Shown in pieces: positions 10,196 to 22,965 of a stretch of 64,000 bases of DNA. Within the stretch, counting starts at the first letter, position 1. Every line of letters starts with the position of its first letter. The notes below the pieces were generated by a model that was not told where the DNA came from, did not search any database, and saw only the letters and a list, made by a program, of their open reading frames with translations. Source of the DNA: Diphasiastrum complanatum (lineage: Eukaryota; Streptophyta; Lycopodiopsida; Lycopodiales; Lycopodiaceae); NCBI GenBank assembly GCA_029204225.1, contig CM055104.1:46073835-46137834 (forward strand). The letters are read 5' to 3'. The translations under genes and the position numbers were made by a program.

Positions 10196-11985
10196 TTGAA
10201 ACGCTCCGTCCATGAGACATATGATTTTGAGCATCTTAGTTACGCCACCATTTTTTGTTATAATTGTTATTGTCTGGCTGACTCCCAAATATCTCACGTT
10301 AACACATGCAAAACCTCTAAGGATGCATTAGATTTGTTATCAAATCTCTATGAGACTCATGATGTAACCACTAGATTACATCTTAGAAGGAAGTTCTTTA
10401 CTCTTAGCATGTCTGATTCTACTGCAATCACTTCTCACATCAATAGCTTTATCAGTTGTAGGATGTTCTATTCAAGATGATGATGTCGTTATGACCTTGC
10501 TTTCTTCTCTTCCAAAGTCGTATGAACACTTTGTGGTGATGATCTCCAAACAACCCGACCTCACTCTTTAAAAGGTCATCGGTCATCTTCTTCAAGAAGA
10601 AATGTGGAAAAAGACTAGCAGCCTGTCCATCAAACACAAATTCATGGCCCTGTACACCAAGAAGAAAGACTATTCCAAGGGCAAGAATCAAGTGCAACAG
10701 CAACAACAGAAGCCTCACACTCAAGCTGAGCATGGTGGATCGCGCAAGAAGCTTTTCTGCAGATATTGCAAGAGAGCCAATCACGACATCAAGGAGTGTC
10801 GTATCCGGATCTACAACGAGGCAAAGAAGCAACAACAAAAGTAGTCAGACTCCTCCAAGGCGACGGAATTCAAGGAGGAATATACACATTTGCTAATGGC
10901 TTACAACAACAACAACGAAGACTATGATAGCTGGTACCTGGACAGCGACGCTACCCAACACATGACCTCTCGCAAGAATGGTTTACCGAGTATGCAGCTT
11001 ATAGCAGAGATCAATTCATCTACCTCGGAGATTCAAGCACCATACACGTGGAAGGCAAAGGAACAGTCAAGATCACATTCAACAACTATCTATATATTTG
11101 TGCTCCCAACATCCTTCACGTTCCTCAGCTATCAAAGAACCTGTTATCAGTCTCTAAGATAACTGATGAGGGCTACACTATTACTTTCTCATCTGAGCAG
11201 TGTACAATATTCGAGGAAGACACTACTTTGACTACATGCACTAGAGTCAGAAATCTTTATGTACTCTCTAATTCAGTTGCATTAGCTAGTATCACTAATG
11301 AAAATGTAAACGATAATGCTATTTTGTGGCATAGTCGATTTGGACACGCGAATACAAGATCACTTTCGTATATGCATTGTAATAACTTAGTTGATGGATT
11401 GTATTTATCTTCTTCATTAGTTAGAAAATCTTTCTCTTGTGAATCATGCGTCTACGACAAACACTCTAGAAGCAAGTTTCCCAAATCACATTCCATCAAA
11501 ACAAAGCATGTATTGGATCTTGTACATAGCGATCTCTATGGTCCAATTCCAACTCCGTCCTTAGGAGATGCAATCTATTTTATTACTTTCATAGATGATT
11601 ATTCTAGATGGTCTACAGTCATGTTCATTAAGCACAAATCTGAAGCCTTTGAATGCTTCAAGAGATTCAAGGCCATGGCTGAGACACAAACGTCTACAAA
11701 AGTGAAAGCACTCCGAACTGATGGTGGCAGTGAATACCTCTCTAACGACAACTTGAGTTGTATTTCACTATCACTGAATTCCAAATTTCATGGCAAATCC
11801 AAGCACATAGAAATCTAGTATCATTTCATTCGGGAGAAAGATTTCTCAGGGCAAGTGATCCTTCAATACTGCTCCACAATAGAAATGGTCGCAGACATCT
11901 TCACCAAAGCGCTTCCCAAGATTAAGCATCAGAAGTTCTTCAACATGCTGAACCTAACGAAGATACCAAGGCACCAACCATGACC
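10196..11985 (+). pseudogene. Inner Copia gag-pol remnant, RT deleted
   Basis: In order: partial gag (SKDALDLLSNLYETHDVTTR), a frameshift near 10480, a zinc knuckle (FCRYCKRANHDIKEC, at about 10757-10801), protease with WYLDSDATQHMTS (Asp kept, usual Gly replaced by Asp), GAG-preintegrase (LWHSRFGHANTRS), and integrase core (LVHSDLYGPIPTPSLGDA; FITFIDDYSRW; ALRTDGGSEYL). Near 11750 the sequence jumps to the RNase H tail (SLNSKFHGKSKHIEI, then MVADIFTKALPKIKH after a TAG). All of RT and most of RNase H is gone. Confidence 0.85.
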
Positions 11986-11997
11986 TTAAGGGGGACT

Positions 11998-12863
11998 GTT
12001 GGAAATTAAGCTCACGGTTGTCTCTTTGGTGAATGACTAATTTCTAATTCATGATTATTCATGCACGTTTATTGATCATTGATCTAGGGTCAGGTGAAAC
12101 CAACTTTGGTTCTACGTCTGCTCATCTGATACCTGCGGGAATCACAAACTTAGACAACCAATTGATTTGAAGAACGTCTACAACGGGCTTCTGGTTGATG
12201 TCCAGCAAAGATAAACCAATCCTGTCATAATTTCAAGTTCAGATGTTAAGTTTAATAACTTGAAGTCATTGAAGACTTGGCCATCTTCAAGGACTTCCAC
12301 AAACTTGCATTTAGAACAAGTCTGCAGAAATACATTACTTTTGCGATAGTCTACATAAATACTCTAAGTGTCGCGACAGTCTGCAGAAATGAACTATGTT
12401 TTTTATAGTGTCGTCTTTTTTGCATTTTCTCGAAATGCGAAACTAGCATAGTTCAAAAGTTTAACTGTTTTTAACACCTTCAATTTTTTCACATTTTCCT
12501 GAAAAATGCAAAGAGAGAAAAAAATTTCAAAGGTCATCTATTTTCATGAGCTAAACTATTTTAAAGACACCTTCGTCTTTTTAAGGGGCACCTTTGTCTT
12601 TTTGAGGACACCTTCGGCTTTTTCGCAAAATCCTGAAGAGAGAAAAAATGTCGAAGGTCATCTATTGAGAACGAGAAACGTTCCTAGCCACTTCTCAAAG
12701 ATCCTGTTGGACAATTTTGAACACTTAAGGCTGTGATTATATTTAGCATAAGCTTTCTATTAGATTGTTTTTTCATCTATCATCTGATTGTAATGGGAGA
12801 GCTGTTCCGCAATATTCCTGCTCTTTTCTTTGTTCGTGTTCTTCTATCTCCCTTGCCCCATCA
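11998..12863 (+). repeat. 3' LTR of inner Copia
   Basis: Starts TGTTGGAAATTAAGC after the purine tract and ends CCCATCA next to the AAAGC duplication. Carries the same CTTCGNCTTTTT and AGTGTCGTCTTTTTT motifs as the 5' copy, with more damage to the stems. Confidence 0.85.
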
Positions 12864-14115
12864 AAAGCATTTGCGTTGATCATCCTCAACATTTTAGATA
12901 CTCAGATCGGTCGTGTGTCCGAAGCTCAGACATCCAAGAAAGTCTGGGACATTTGAGCACATTATACGAAGTGCGAGATAGCTTCCAAGCTACATCTCAG
13001 GAAGAAATTTTGTTCCCTCAAGATGGCGAATGGTGATTCCCTGTAGAATCACATCAACCAGTTTAAGAACCTACTAAAGCAAATGGCCGCTTTCGGATCT
13101 GTCATGGATGATCAAGACGCAGTAATGCAACTGCTTACAAGCTTGTCAAGCTCATACGACAGCTGGGTGATGATCATCACAACGCATCCAGAGCTGACTC
13201 TTTCAAGAGTCATTGCAATGTTGTTGCAGGAAGACACGTGGAGGAATGAAGCCACCAGTTCCTCGGCTAATTTTCATGCTTTGTACACCAACAGAGGTAC
13301 AACTAAGCAAAAGAAGAAGAAAGGCCCGAAGCAATCAAAGCAAGACCAAAAATCGACACAACACAAGGAACAGTCAAACTCGCAGACTAAGAAGAAGTTG
13401 TTCTGTAGATACTGCAAGAGAAACAACCACAAGATTCAAGACTGCCAGATACTACAAACAAAGAACAACAGCAAGGGACAGTCAAATCAATTGGCCAATG
13501 CAGCTACAGAAGCTCCACAGCCTATTCAAGAAGCAAATCATGATGCCTTCATGACCAGCCATCAAGGAGCATCCAACGACAATTCTTGGTTCCTGGATTC
13601 TAGTGCCACTCAGCATATGACCAGCCTCATTAGCTGTTTCGAGTCCTATACACCCTATAGTACCAACAAGTACATTCACCTTAGCGACAATAGCACACAA
13701 GCTATCAAAGGTGAAGGTACTGTAAGATTAAGCTTTGCAAATGATCAGTCTAAGCTACTTTCTAAAGTCCTGTATGTACCCAATCTGTCTACACATCTGC
13801 TCTCTGTAAGCATAATCACAGATCTAGGACATAAGGTAGAATTTGAATGTGATCAGTGCAAAGTAGTTGATAGGACTGGCAAGATCCTAGCACTCGAAAA
13901 GAGACATGGATACTTGTATAGATTAAGTCATTGCTTTTTTGCCTCTAGTCAGGCACTCAGTACTTCAATTCAAGCAAATAGAAGTTTACTTTGGCATTAT
14001 AGACTTGGTCATTTGAATCATGCTTCTGTACAGCAAATGTCTAAACATTCTATTGTTCTTCATCTAGACTATCCTGATAATAAGGTCGAGTTACATGTAT
14101 GTCAAGACTGTTTAG
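12864..14115 (+). pseudogene. Outer Copia gag-protease-preintegrase, part B
   Basis: Continues the outer gag (KAFALIILNILDTQIGRV, SEAQTSKKVWDI), with a frame change near 12955 and a stop at about 13038. A 350-codon open piece (13083-14135) then holds the rest of gag with the zinc knuckle FCRYCKRNNHKIQDC, protease WFLDSSATQHMTS (catalytic Asp kept, DSSA instead of DSGA), and GAG-preintegrase LLWHYRLGHLNHASVQ up to CQDCLVS. There it is cut at 14115 by the LTR of Copia-2. A minus-strand relative with very similar sequence is at 30070-32273. Confidence 0.87.
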
Positions 14116-15253
14116 TGTCGGAAATAGGTGAGTAATGGAATAGCAGAAACTTCCTACTTCCAATGCATGCCTACGCCTATCAAAAATTGAACAAAGCAGT
14201 AGTGATGGGAATCACATCCAATCTTTAGCAACTAACTTTCGCTAGATACTAAGTGATTATGTAGCCAAACATAAAGTATTGAATTCTCAAACAATTTTAT
14301 ACCAGTTACAAAAGCAATACAGAGATGCATGCATTCTGACACAAACTGAACGCAATAAGGAAATAATATTGATTCTAAAAAACAAGATCAGATGCTAATG
14401 AGTGCAAAACAATAGCGGATAGAAACCACACACTCTAAAGCTATCTCTGAGTAACTAAGAATAAGTCCAAAATAAGCGACTATGCTGATAAGCAGTAGCA
14501 CAATAGCAACTCTAAAATAAATCTCTAAAAGATTGAGTTAAAATGCTCAAGAGAGTTCAAGCTTGAAAGCTTGATAGAGAGCTAACTACAATACTTTCTG
14601 GTTGTGAACGATCTACTTGATAAGAGTGCAGGAACCGTTGTGTAATAGCACTCAACTCCTTCACAATTCACAATATTATTAATAATGAGATGTATGAACA
14701 GCTGATTTATACTAAGTAAGTAGGTCGTCGAATACAACTACCAGTTGGTTGGAGTCTGCTGGCATTCATCGAGTTCTTTTAAGAAGTTGCTAGTTGATAA
14801 GCGGTGACAATTGGCCGTAAACAATCTGTATGCATAAATGAATGTAAACTGCCACTCTGCATAAATGAACGTAAACTGCCACAAGTAAAAAATGCAACTT
14901 TTGTGAGAAATTTGATAGTGTCTCAAAATCTCATTTCTTGAATATTGGAGTAGCCCCACACTTTGCCAAAGTCATTTCCTTAACATTTGAGGCACTTTGA
15001 AAAATGCGACATTGCATTTTTACTCGCAATTCCTGACAGGTGAAAAATGCGAGAAAGACGACACTGTCGGGTTTTTGTAGAGAGAGAAAATCAAACACAA
15101 TTGTCAAACTCCATGTATTTCTGCAGACTATGTAAAAACACTTGTAATTCTACAGACTATATAAAACACGAGAAAATCTGCAGTATTGGATAAATAGTTG
15201 GATGAAGATTAAAAACTGATAAGTTGATTAGTAGGAAGGAGAATATTCCAACA
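14116..15253 (-). repeat. 3' LTR of Copia-2 (1138 bp)
   Basis: On the minus strand starts TGTTGGAATATTCTCC (15253) and ends TTTCCGACA (14116). Near 15001-15070 it has GCATTTTTC-type boxes and CCGACAGTGTCGTCTTTCTCGC (minus strand), a motif shared with other Copia LTRs here. Confidence 0.85.
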
Positions 15254-15299
15254 CTTCTTTTAATCTGAATCCATGAATGCCTTTACCTTTACACTTAGT

Positions 15300-18200
15300 T
15301 CTGCACAAAACTTTCTATGTGCATCCGAGCTTAGTAAAAATATTCGTTGTCATATCTTGCGTTCGACAATACTGCAATCTGACCTCTTTGTCGAGAACTT
15401 TGCTTCTGACATAGTGATACTTCAGTTCAGTGTGCTTACTCCTAGAATGAAATCTAGGGTTGGCTAACAAGGCAATGGCACTTTGATTATCACAAAATAA
15501 TAATGTTAAGACATATTGATTCAGACTTATATCTGAGAGTAAGTTTCTCAACCAAATCACTTCCTTTGTAGCTTGTGAGACTGCGATATACTCTGCTTCT
15601 GTAGAAGATAGAGCTATCGAAGATTGCTTGTGACTGTTCCAGGAAACAGACCATTGTTGAGGAAGAATGTAAATCCGGAAGTAGATTCACGAGCTGTAAA
15701 ACCAATGAGTGAATTGCGTTTGTCATTGTCGACTGTTCCATAACAAATGCAAAAGTCCATAGTAGCTCAAAGATATCTCATGGCTCTAATAAGAGCCTTC
15801 CAATGTGTTACACCAAGGTTGGTCATATATTGATTTAAAGAGCTGACTGCAAAAGCTATGTCTAGCCTGGTACAGATCATTGCATACATAAGAGATCCTA
15901 TAATAGAATGGTAAGGATACTCACGCATCTGCTCCTTCTCTTGAATTGTTTGAGGACACTGGTCCTTTGACAATTTGAAACCTGGTTCCATTGGTGAGAG
16001 AGCTAACTTGCAATTAATCAGATCATATTTGACTAACATATTGTAGATGTACCTTTGTTGAATAATGTAGATCAACTTTTGATTTATGTCTTTGTGGATC
16101 TGAATACCAAGGCAAAAATGAGCTTCGCCCAGATCGGTCATGTCGAATTCAGAAGATAGCATTGTCTTGTCTTCTTTTATGAGATCGATACCGTTTCTAA
16201 AGAGCAATGTGTCGTCCACGTACAAAGTGATAATGATAAAAGACTGATGCACTGTTTTGAAGTAAACATTCGAATTTGAAGAGCTAGGTGTGTAGCCATG
16301 ATCAATAAGAAAAATATGGATCCTTTGAAACCATGCTCGAGCAGATTGCTTCAAGCCATAAAGTGCCTTATGGAGTTTACACACATGATTGTGTTTACCC
16401 TCGATAATATAACCTTCGAGTTGCACCATGTAAATGTCTTCTTTGATAACTCCATTGAGATATGTTGTTTGTACATCCATTTCATGTATTTCCAAATCTG
16501 CTGCATCAACAAACGATAATAAAAAGTCGAATAGAAGAATGCTTGACTACTGGACTAAAAGTCTAAGTGTAATCGACGTTGTATACCTGAGAAAATCCTC
16601 TGGCGACAAGTGGGGCTTTTTTTTTGTCGATGCTTCCGTCTGCTTTGTACTTGACTTTGAAAATCCATTTGCAATCAACTACGTTTTTGCTAGGAGGTAA
16701 TTCGACAATTGTCCAGACAATTGTCCATGTTTGGTTCTTGACAAGAGATGAATACTCTTTATCCATAGCTTCTTTCTAGAGCTCTGAATCAAGCTGACTG
16801 AGTGCCTCTTCGAGAATCGTCGGCTCGTGAACAAGGTAAGTTGTAGACTCGTCGATATACCTGTTAGGTGGTCTGCTAGCTCTTGATGATCTTCTGGGAA
16901 ATACAAGAAGCTGATCATTTTCATCATACTGTAGTTGCTGAACTGCAACATCATCATCTTCAGATTCATTGTTGACATGTTGTTCGTCAAGAGTAGATGA
17001 GCTTGGACCTTCAATGAAAATAGTCGACCGAGGAACTGGAAAGTTCAATATCTTAGGAGAATCTGACAGGTCGGCTACATGGGCACTGTCTTTTCCTTTG
17101 AGGTCGATAAACTGATCTTTGATGAAGATGACATCCCAATTAGTAATATCTTCGATTTGATGGGATCAAACAACTTGTAGGCTTGATCTGAAGTAGTGTA
17201 GTTGATGAGAATACATTTGATACTCTGAAGTTGAGCTTCTTCCTAAGATCGTGAAGAATCTGCGCATAAACAATACATCTAAAAACTCGTAAGTTTGATA
17301 GAGAAGGTTTGGTACTTGTCCAAACTTTGAAAGGTGTTTTGTCTGAAAGACCTTTAGTAGGACATCTGTTCTAAATATAAGTTGCTGTTGAAATAGCTTC
17401 GGTCCAGAAGGACTTCGGAAGTGTCGCATGTGATAATATGCACTTTGCTGATTCGACTAAGATTCTGTTCTTTCTCTCAACAAGACCATTTGACTGAGGC
17501 GAATAGGAGGTAATGTATTGTTTCTCAATGTCGTTGTTAAGGCAGTACTCCTTGAATTCAGTGGAGATATATTCTCCCCCATTATCTGACCTCAGTGCTT
17601 TGATTCGTTTGCGAGTTTGATTTTCTGCATGCTCTTTGAATTGTCTGAACTTGATGAAAGCCTTTGATTTATGTTTTATAAAATAAACAGCTGTTCTTCT
17701 AGAGAATTCATCAATAAAGGTAATGAAATACTTTGCATCTAGCAATGAAGTAGTTTGCATAGGTCCACATAAGTGTCCTAAGTGATGATGCCATAGTAAT
17801 GCTTTATTGACAAAAACAGAGATTTTCAAGGCTTGACTAGAATCAGAATAACAATGTGCCAATCTATATAGGTATCCATGCCTCTTGCCGAGTGCAAGGA
17901 TCATATTACTCCTATCGGTAATTCTGCATCACACTCCAACTTATGACCTAAATCTACTGATAACAGATTTGTAGAGAGTTTAAGAACATACAAGACTTTT
18001 GACAGTAGTTTGAATCGATCATGTTGGAATCTCAATCTTGCAGTACCTTCACCTTCGATAGTGTGAGTACTATCATCACCAAGATGAATATACTTCTTTG
18101 TGCTGTAAGGCATATAGGATTGGAAAATCTCATGATAATTGGTCATATGTTGAGTAGCTCTGGAATCCAGAAACCACAAATCATCCGAATTCGTGTATTT

Positions 18201-18965
18201 GTCTTTGACCATAAAAGCGCCTTCATCCATTTCAACTTCAGGAGATGTTGTAACTGTATTTACTTGTTGATCAGGTTGCTTGGTTGCATTCTTTGCTTTG
18301 AGAATTCGGCAATCTTGGATCTCATGGTTATTGCGCTTGCAATACCTACAAAACATCTTCTTCTTCGATGAATGTGGATTGTTCTTGACTTTGAGTCTAT
18401 TTATGATTCGATGTAGACTGCTTGGAGCATTTCTGCTTTTGTCGTTTCGAGCCCTTGTTGACACAGAGCATGAGACAAAGAGGTAGACAAAGTGTCTTGA
18501 CTTCTTCGATTATCTTCTTGCAGCAACATAGTGATTGTGTCTTGATCATCTATGATTGATTCGACAACAGCCATCTGTTGCAAGAGATTCTTAAACTAGT
18601 TAATATGATTATGAAGAGGATCATTATTCGACATCTTGAGTGTGAAGAATTTCCTTTGTAGGTGTAACTTGGTAGTTACGTCTCTCACATCATATAGTGA
18701 GCTCAGGATGTCCCAAACTTCTTTCGAAGTTTTAGCTTCAGCTATGTGGCCAATTTGAGTCTATGATATATTGAGGATAATAAGCACGAAAGCTTTACCA
18801 TCCTTCGATTTCCATTTTGAGTCTTCTGTGTCATCTTCAGGTTTCACTTCGATACTTGGAACAAAACCCCACAACTCGTTGGCGATTAGCAAGGTCTTCA
18901 TCTTTATGATAATTGGATCCATTCAGTTTGTCTGCAATAAGACCCACTTTACTTTGAGAATCCAT
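15300..18965 (-). pseudogene. Copia-2 gag-pol polyprotein, multiply broken
   Basis: Start ATG at 18965 (MDSQSKVGLIADKLNGSNYH). Gag continues with several frame breaks; zinc knuckle FCRYCKRNNHEIQDC; protease WFLDSRATQHMT (usual Gly of DSGA replaced by Arg); GAG-preintegrase LLWHHHLGHL. The latter joins directly to CGPMQTTSLLDAKYFITF of the integrase core, so about 70 residues including the zinc-binding Cys pair are lost in frame. Integrase continues with RSDNGGEYIST and SPQSNGLVERKNRILVESAK. A hinge, RT start (NVVDCKWIFKVKYKADGS) and a 242-codon RT piece (16495-15767) with DVQTTYLNGVIKEDIYM and LYVDDTLLF follow, then RNase H (DNQSAIALLANPRFHSRSKH). Confidence 0.9.
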
Positions 18966-19216
18966 TTGGAACTTTAGTCTGACGACGTTAAGAGAGATAT
19001 CATGTTGCGCTACAATTGGAAATCAATTCTTTGATACTGAAAAGATGAAAGGAACTAAAGAATATGATATCAATTTGATATCGCAAAAAATATCAAGTAT
19101 TAGAGCTTTTCGTTCTGATATCAAAATAGTATTAGGCCCCGATAGAGATCACAAGTCTGATATCGTGACAGTTCAGATAAAGAAGTAGTGATCTAGCACT
19201 GATACTATGATAGTAT

Positions 19217-19228
19217 GCTCTGATATTA
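19217..19228 (-). other. Copia-2 primer-binding site
   Basis: Minus-strand TAATATCAGAGC directly follows the LTR end CCGACA. It is a two-base variant of TGGTATCAGAGC, complementary to initiator-Met tRNA. Confidence 0.75.
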
Positions 19229-19921
19229 TGTCGGAAATAGGTGAGCAATGGAATAGCAAAAACTTCCTACTTCCAATGCATGACTGCGCCTATCAAAAAT
19301 TGAACAAAGTAGTAGTGATGGGAATCACGTCCAATCTTTAGCAACTAACTTTTGCTAGATACTAAGTGACTACGTAGCCAAACATAAAGTATTGAATTCT
19401 CAGACAATTTCTACCAGTTACAAAAGCAATACAGAGATGCATGCATTCTGACACAAACTGAACACAATAAAAAAATATTTTTGATTCAGAAAAACAAGAT
19501 CAGATGCTAATGAGCACAAAACAATAGCGGATAGAAACCGTGCACTCTAAAGCTATCTCTGAGTAACTAAGAATAAATCCAAAATAAGCGACTCTATTGA
19601 TAAGCAGTAGCGTAATAGCAAATAGCAACTCTAATATAAATCTCTAAAAGACTGAGCTAGAATGCTCAAGAGAGTTCAAGCTTGAAAGCTTGATAGAGAG
19701 CTAACTACAATACTTTCTGGTTGTGAACGATCTACTTGATAAGAGCGTAGGAAGCATCATGTAATAACACTCAACTCCTTCACAATTCACAATATTATTA
19801 ATAATGAGATGTATGAACAGCTGATTTATACTAAGTAATTAGGTCGTCGAATGCGACTGCCAGTTGGCTGGAGTCTACTGGCATTCATCCAGTTCTTCTC
19901 AAAAGTTGCTTGCTGATAGGC
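19229..19921 (-). repeat. 5' LTR of Copia-2, truncated
   Basis: Aligns with 14116-14805 of the 3' LTR. Similarity stops near 19921 at the edge of Gypsy-2. Confidence 0.85.
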
Positions 19922-22325
19922 AGTTGGAAGTCCATGCAAAGCAATTCTGATACTTAATAAGTAACATGCGGAGTGCTTGATACTGTTCAGGAGTAAGTTG
20001 AATTCCAACTTGTACAATCTTTTCCGGTTCTCTTGGTTGAACAAGATTCATTGGCTGCATCCTAGCTGGGCCATCGTAAATCTCTTTTGATTCTAGCACG
20101 TGTTCTTCAGGTTCATGATGCGCTTTAGGTAACATGATAACTACATCATCCAGTGTATAATGTTTAAAATATTCGGGCATATCATGCTGGACTAAGTCTG
20201 CTTGTCCTTTTTCGAAAGGACTTGTCTCGGATCTTCGCTTAGCCTTCTTAGCAGGAATTGATCGTGGAGGTGATGACTTCTGAGATGATAAACTCTTCTT
20301 CAAAGGTGAAGACTTCCTAGACGATGATGTCTTACTGGAATTTTGACTTGTAGAATCATCCTTGACTTTTCCTTTGCCTTTATCCAGTAAGAATGGCACT
20401 TTCTTTGAATCAATCTTTTGAGGGAAATTTTCCCATTTCAGGACCGTATTATAATGTTGCCTAGCTTGTTTCTTCGTCATTGATCATGTGATCCTATCTT
20501 CCTTCAATAACTGATTCCGGCGGTTTTATTGTTGGTCCATCAGGAACATTACGCACTCCAAATTTGGTCAGATCCATATGATTTAGAATTTGCTCATCCG
20601 TAAGTTCAACATTGCCATCATAAGTCAAGGCATGGCTCACTGGTATGAGATCATCCTCAATCGGATCTGGTATAGGTTCCGTTGATATCCAGGCTACATT
20701 CAGCACATTAAGTGGAAACGTGATTGGTGTATCCAAAGTTTGATCTAATAAGGAAATCTCGCTCAAATTTGATTGATTATCTTGTTTTCACATATATCCT
20801 GTTGTACAATCAATCATTGCAAGAGCTTCATTCCAATGGACAGTATCTGTTTGGGAATTGTAATGAACTCCCAAATTTTTCTCTGGTCGATCACAAGTAT
20901 GATCCGTTGTTGACGAATTGTCATCTTCTTTTTGAACCATTGGTTTGATAGTCCAAGTTGTAGGATCAACATTAACTGCACGTTCACAATTTTCAAAAGT
21001 GATTTTTCCAGTACCCCAGTTATGAATTACTTGTGCAACTCGTAACCATGGACGTCCCAATAGAACTCGGTAGACATTTGGCGCTTCTGGTAAGTCCATC
21101 ACTACGAAAGTAATGACGAACTGTACTCCTGCAATTCTGTCAGGTATATCTTCAACCATTCCTCACGGACGAACTGTTGTTTGATCAGCTAGCTTAATAG
21201 CAAAAGTAGTAGGCTTGATCTTTGTAAGGCCCCATTTTGCACATAGTTTTGTAGAAATCAAGTTAACTCTTGAATTGCCATCTATCACAGCTGCTTCTTT
21301 AGGAAATTGTCTATGCTGTATCGACAGAGTGATATTCTTTTGTTCACTTTCCCAAGCGGCTCCAACATGGAGTACTTCATTAAATTCTTCAAATCCAGCA
21401 CAAAAAAGTGGCTCCTAATGGACTTCTGATTCTTCTTGAGCTAACTTTTGTGCTAAGACTTCTTTTGCTTTTGGCACCAACTTCAGGAACTCTCCCAATG
21501 AAATATTGATCTTGTTGGACAAAATGTTCATGAGCAGTTCTGTTTGTGGTGCTTTCGGTTCAGTCATCTTGAAGGGTTCTTCATGATGATGTAACTAATC
21601 ATTCATATCCGTACGCAAATTTCTTGGAGGCTGCAATGGTGAAGAATGAACTTCAGCTATTGCTTTAGCAGCCTCAAGCTCCTCTTCTTCTTGCAGATGT
21701 TTGATCCACTGCGTCATATTCTGATATCTTCATTTTTCTACATTAAGATTTGGATAGACTCCCGATGTTGTTTGTATATCATTCAATAGTATAGAATCAG
21801 CAAGTACTGGATCCACTACTGGTTCTTTCTGCTTATGTGCTCTAGTGACCACCATCAAGGGTGCACTTGATTTATTCGGAGCTGTTGGTCTTTGCTTGAT
21901 TGTTATCAAATTTACAGGTGCTGTAGCTGGTGGTGGCTTCGGTCTTGTTGGACAGTCTTTATAGCCCATAACCACAGTCATAACAGAATGGTATAAAATT
22001 TTTTTATTTGGACATTTTGCAACTCTATGATTTTCTCCACATGCAAAGCATCCAAGTGGTGCTCTGGTCCAATTTCTAGAGGTTGTTGTTGAGCGGCAGC
22101 ATAAATAGCATGTTGTTCCGAAGATCCACCTAAAAATCCACCTTCTTGATCAGTACCATAGTTCCATTAGCACTTTCGTAAGGTTCTGGTTCCATGAAAT
22201 TGGCAGGAGGAGCGGAGTGCTTTGGTGGGGTAGGTAAGGCTAAACGTTCCGGGTATCCAAGAGTAGATTGTCGAGGTCTAGCTGCTACATGATCTACTTT
22301 GTTATAAATGGAATCACATACGCGA
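19922..22325 (-). pseudogene. Gypsy-2 gag end, protease and RT start, degenerate
   Basis: From the high end: a zinc knuckle CFACGENHRVAKC (about 22050-22010), a Pro/Lys-rich linker, then a retropepsin-like region (AAVIDGNSRVNLIST, Asp kept but the usual D-S/T-G lost; VYRVLLGRPWLR, 21159-20788). An acidic linker and a Ser/Lys-rich basic stretch follow (20480-20300), and then the beginning of the RT region (QYQALRMLLIKYQNCFAWT). It stops inside that region at about 19922. RT, RNase H, integrase and both LTRs are missing. Several stops separate the open pieces. Confidence 0.75.
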
Positions 22326-22330
22326 AGTAT

Positions 22331-22965
22331 TCAAATGGTCATGGAATAAAAAGCAATCACGTGTCCTAACAACACTCCATAGGGGACCCCGAATAGACAC
22401 TTATTGGCATTCAATGCTACACATGACACTGCACATCTAGAAAAGAAGCACTCATGTGCATTCGTGTAAAAGATTTTTTTATGAGTTTTATATGTACATA
22501 ACAGATAAGGGAGTTCATTCGAATAAATGAAGTCCTCTGGTAAAATCTTACTCATTGTAGCATTTATGTATTCTAAAGAATTTGAGACGAAATTAGTTGT
22601 GCTATCAGGAAAAGGAGTAAAGTCTGGGCTATCAAGTCTTTTAATGGCCAATTTTTTTACAACATACATACACATAAAACAAGGGTTATGTTGTGCTTTA
22701 TCGACACCGTTAATGTATAAGTGTCTGGTAATCCACTGTCGTTCATTATTGGCACCTTCTTTTTTACAAAGTGGAACAATGTATCCATTTTTTACTTTTC
22801 AAGAATTCTAGGGCATAATCGCTACATATATCTTTAGCATATTTTTTGACAATATCATCATCTATCCTTGAATAAACAGGTTTAAGTCTCACAAGTTTAA
22901 ACCACCCATCATGTAACTCAAAAGCTATACATTTATTGAAGTAGTTTCTTTGCATTAAAAAATTG
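22331..22965 (-). pseudogene. Penelope-like reverse transcriptase N-terminal fragment
   Basis: Minus strand: MQRNYFNKCIAFELHDGWF, YAKDICSDYALEFLKSKKW (22955-22764), one frame change, then 22675-22331 with MSKILPEDFIYSNELPYLL and CTYKTHKKIFYTNAHECFF. The 'LPYLxCTYKxHK...TNAHEC' block resembles RT motif 1-2 regions of Penelope-like elements (compare PKIHK...PIV in Penelope itself). It does not fit Copia, Gypsy or L1. No YxDD box remains in this piece. It abuts Gypsy-2 gag at about 22325. The family call is from motif memory and is moderate. Confidence 0.5.

Larger units (their letters stand above)
9313..12863 (+). mobile_element. Inner Copia element, nested, internally deleted
   Basis: Begins TGTTGGAAATTAAGC at 9313 and ends CCATCA at 12863. 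The 5-bp target duplication AAAGC is at 9308-9312 and 12864-12868. Removing the element restores the gag frame of the outer Copia (DGKA joined to FALIILNI). The 3' LTR follows a purine tract CTTAAGGGGGAC at about 11985-11997. The element has gag and integrase remnants and the last part of RNase H but no RT, so it cannot move by itself. Confidence 0.88.
14116..19921 (-). mobile_element. Copia-2, nearly complete, 5' LTR truncated
   Basis: Minus-strand element with 3' LTR 14116-15253, gag-protease-integrase-RT-RNase H between, PBS at 19217-19228 and 5' LTR from 19229. The LTRs align over about 690 bp with scattered differences. The 5' LTR is cut near 19921 where Gypsy-2 begins. The low end lies inside the outer Copia (after CQDCLVS), so Copia-2 inserted later than the outer element. 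Confidence 0.87.
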
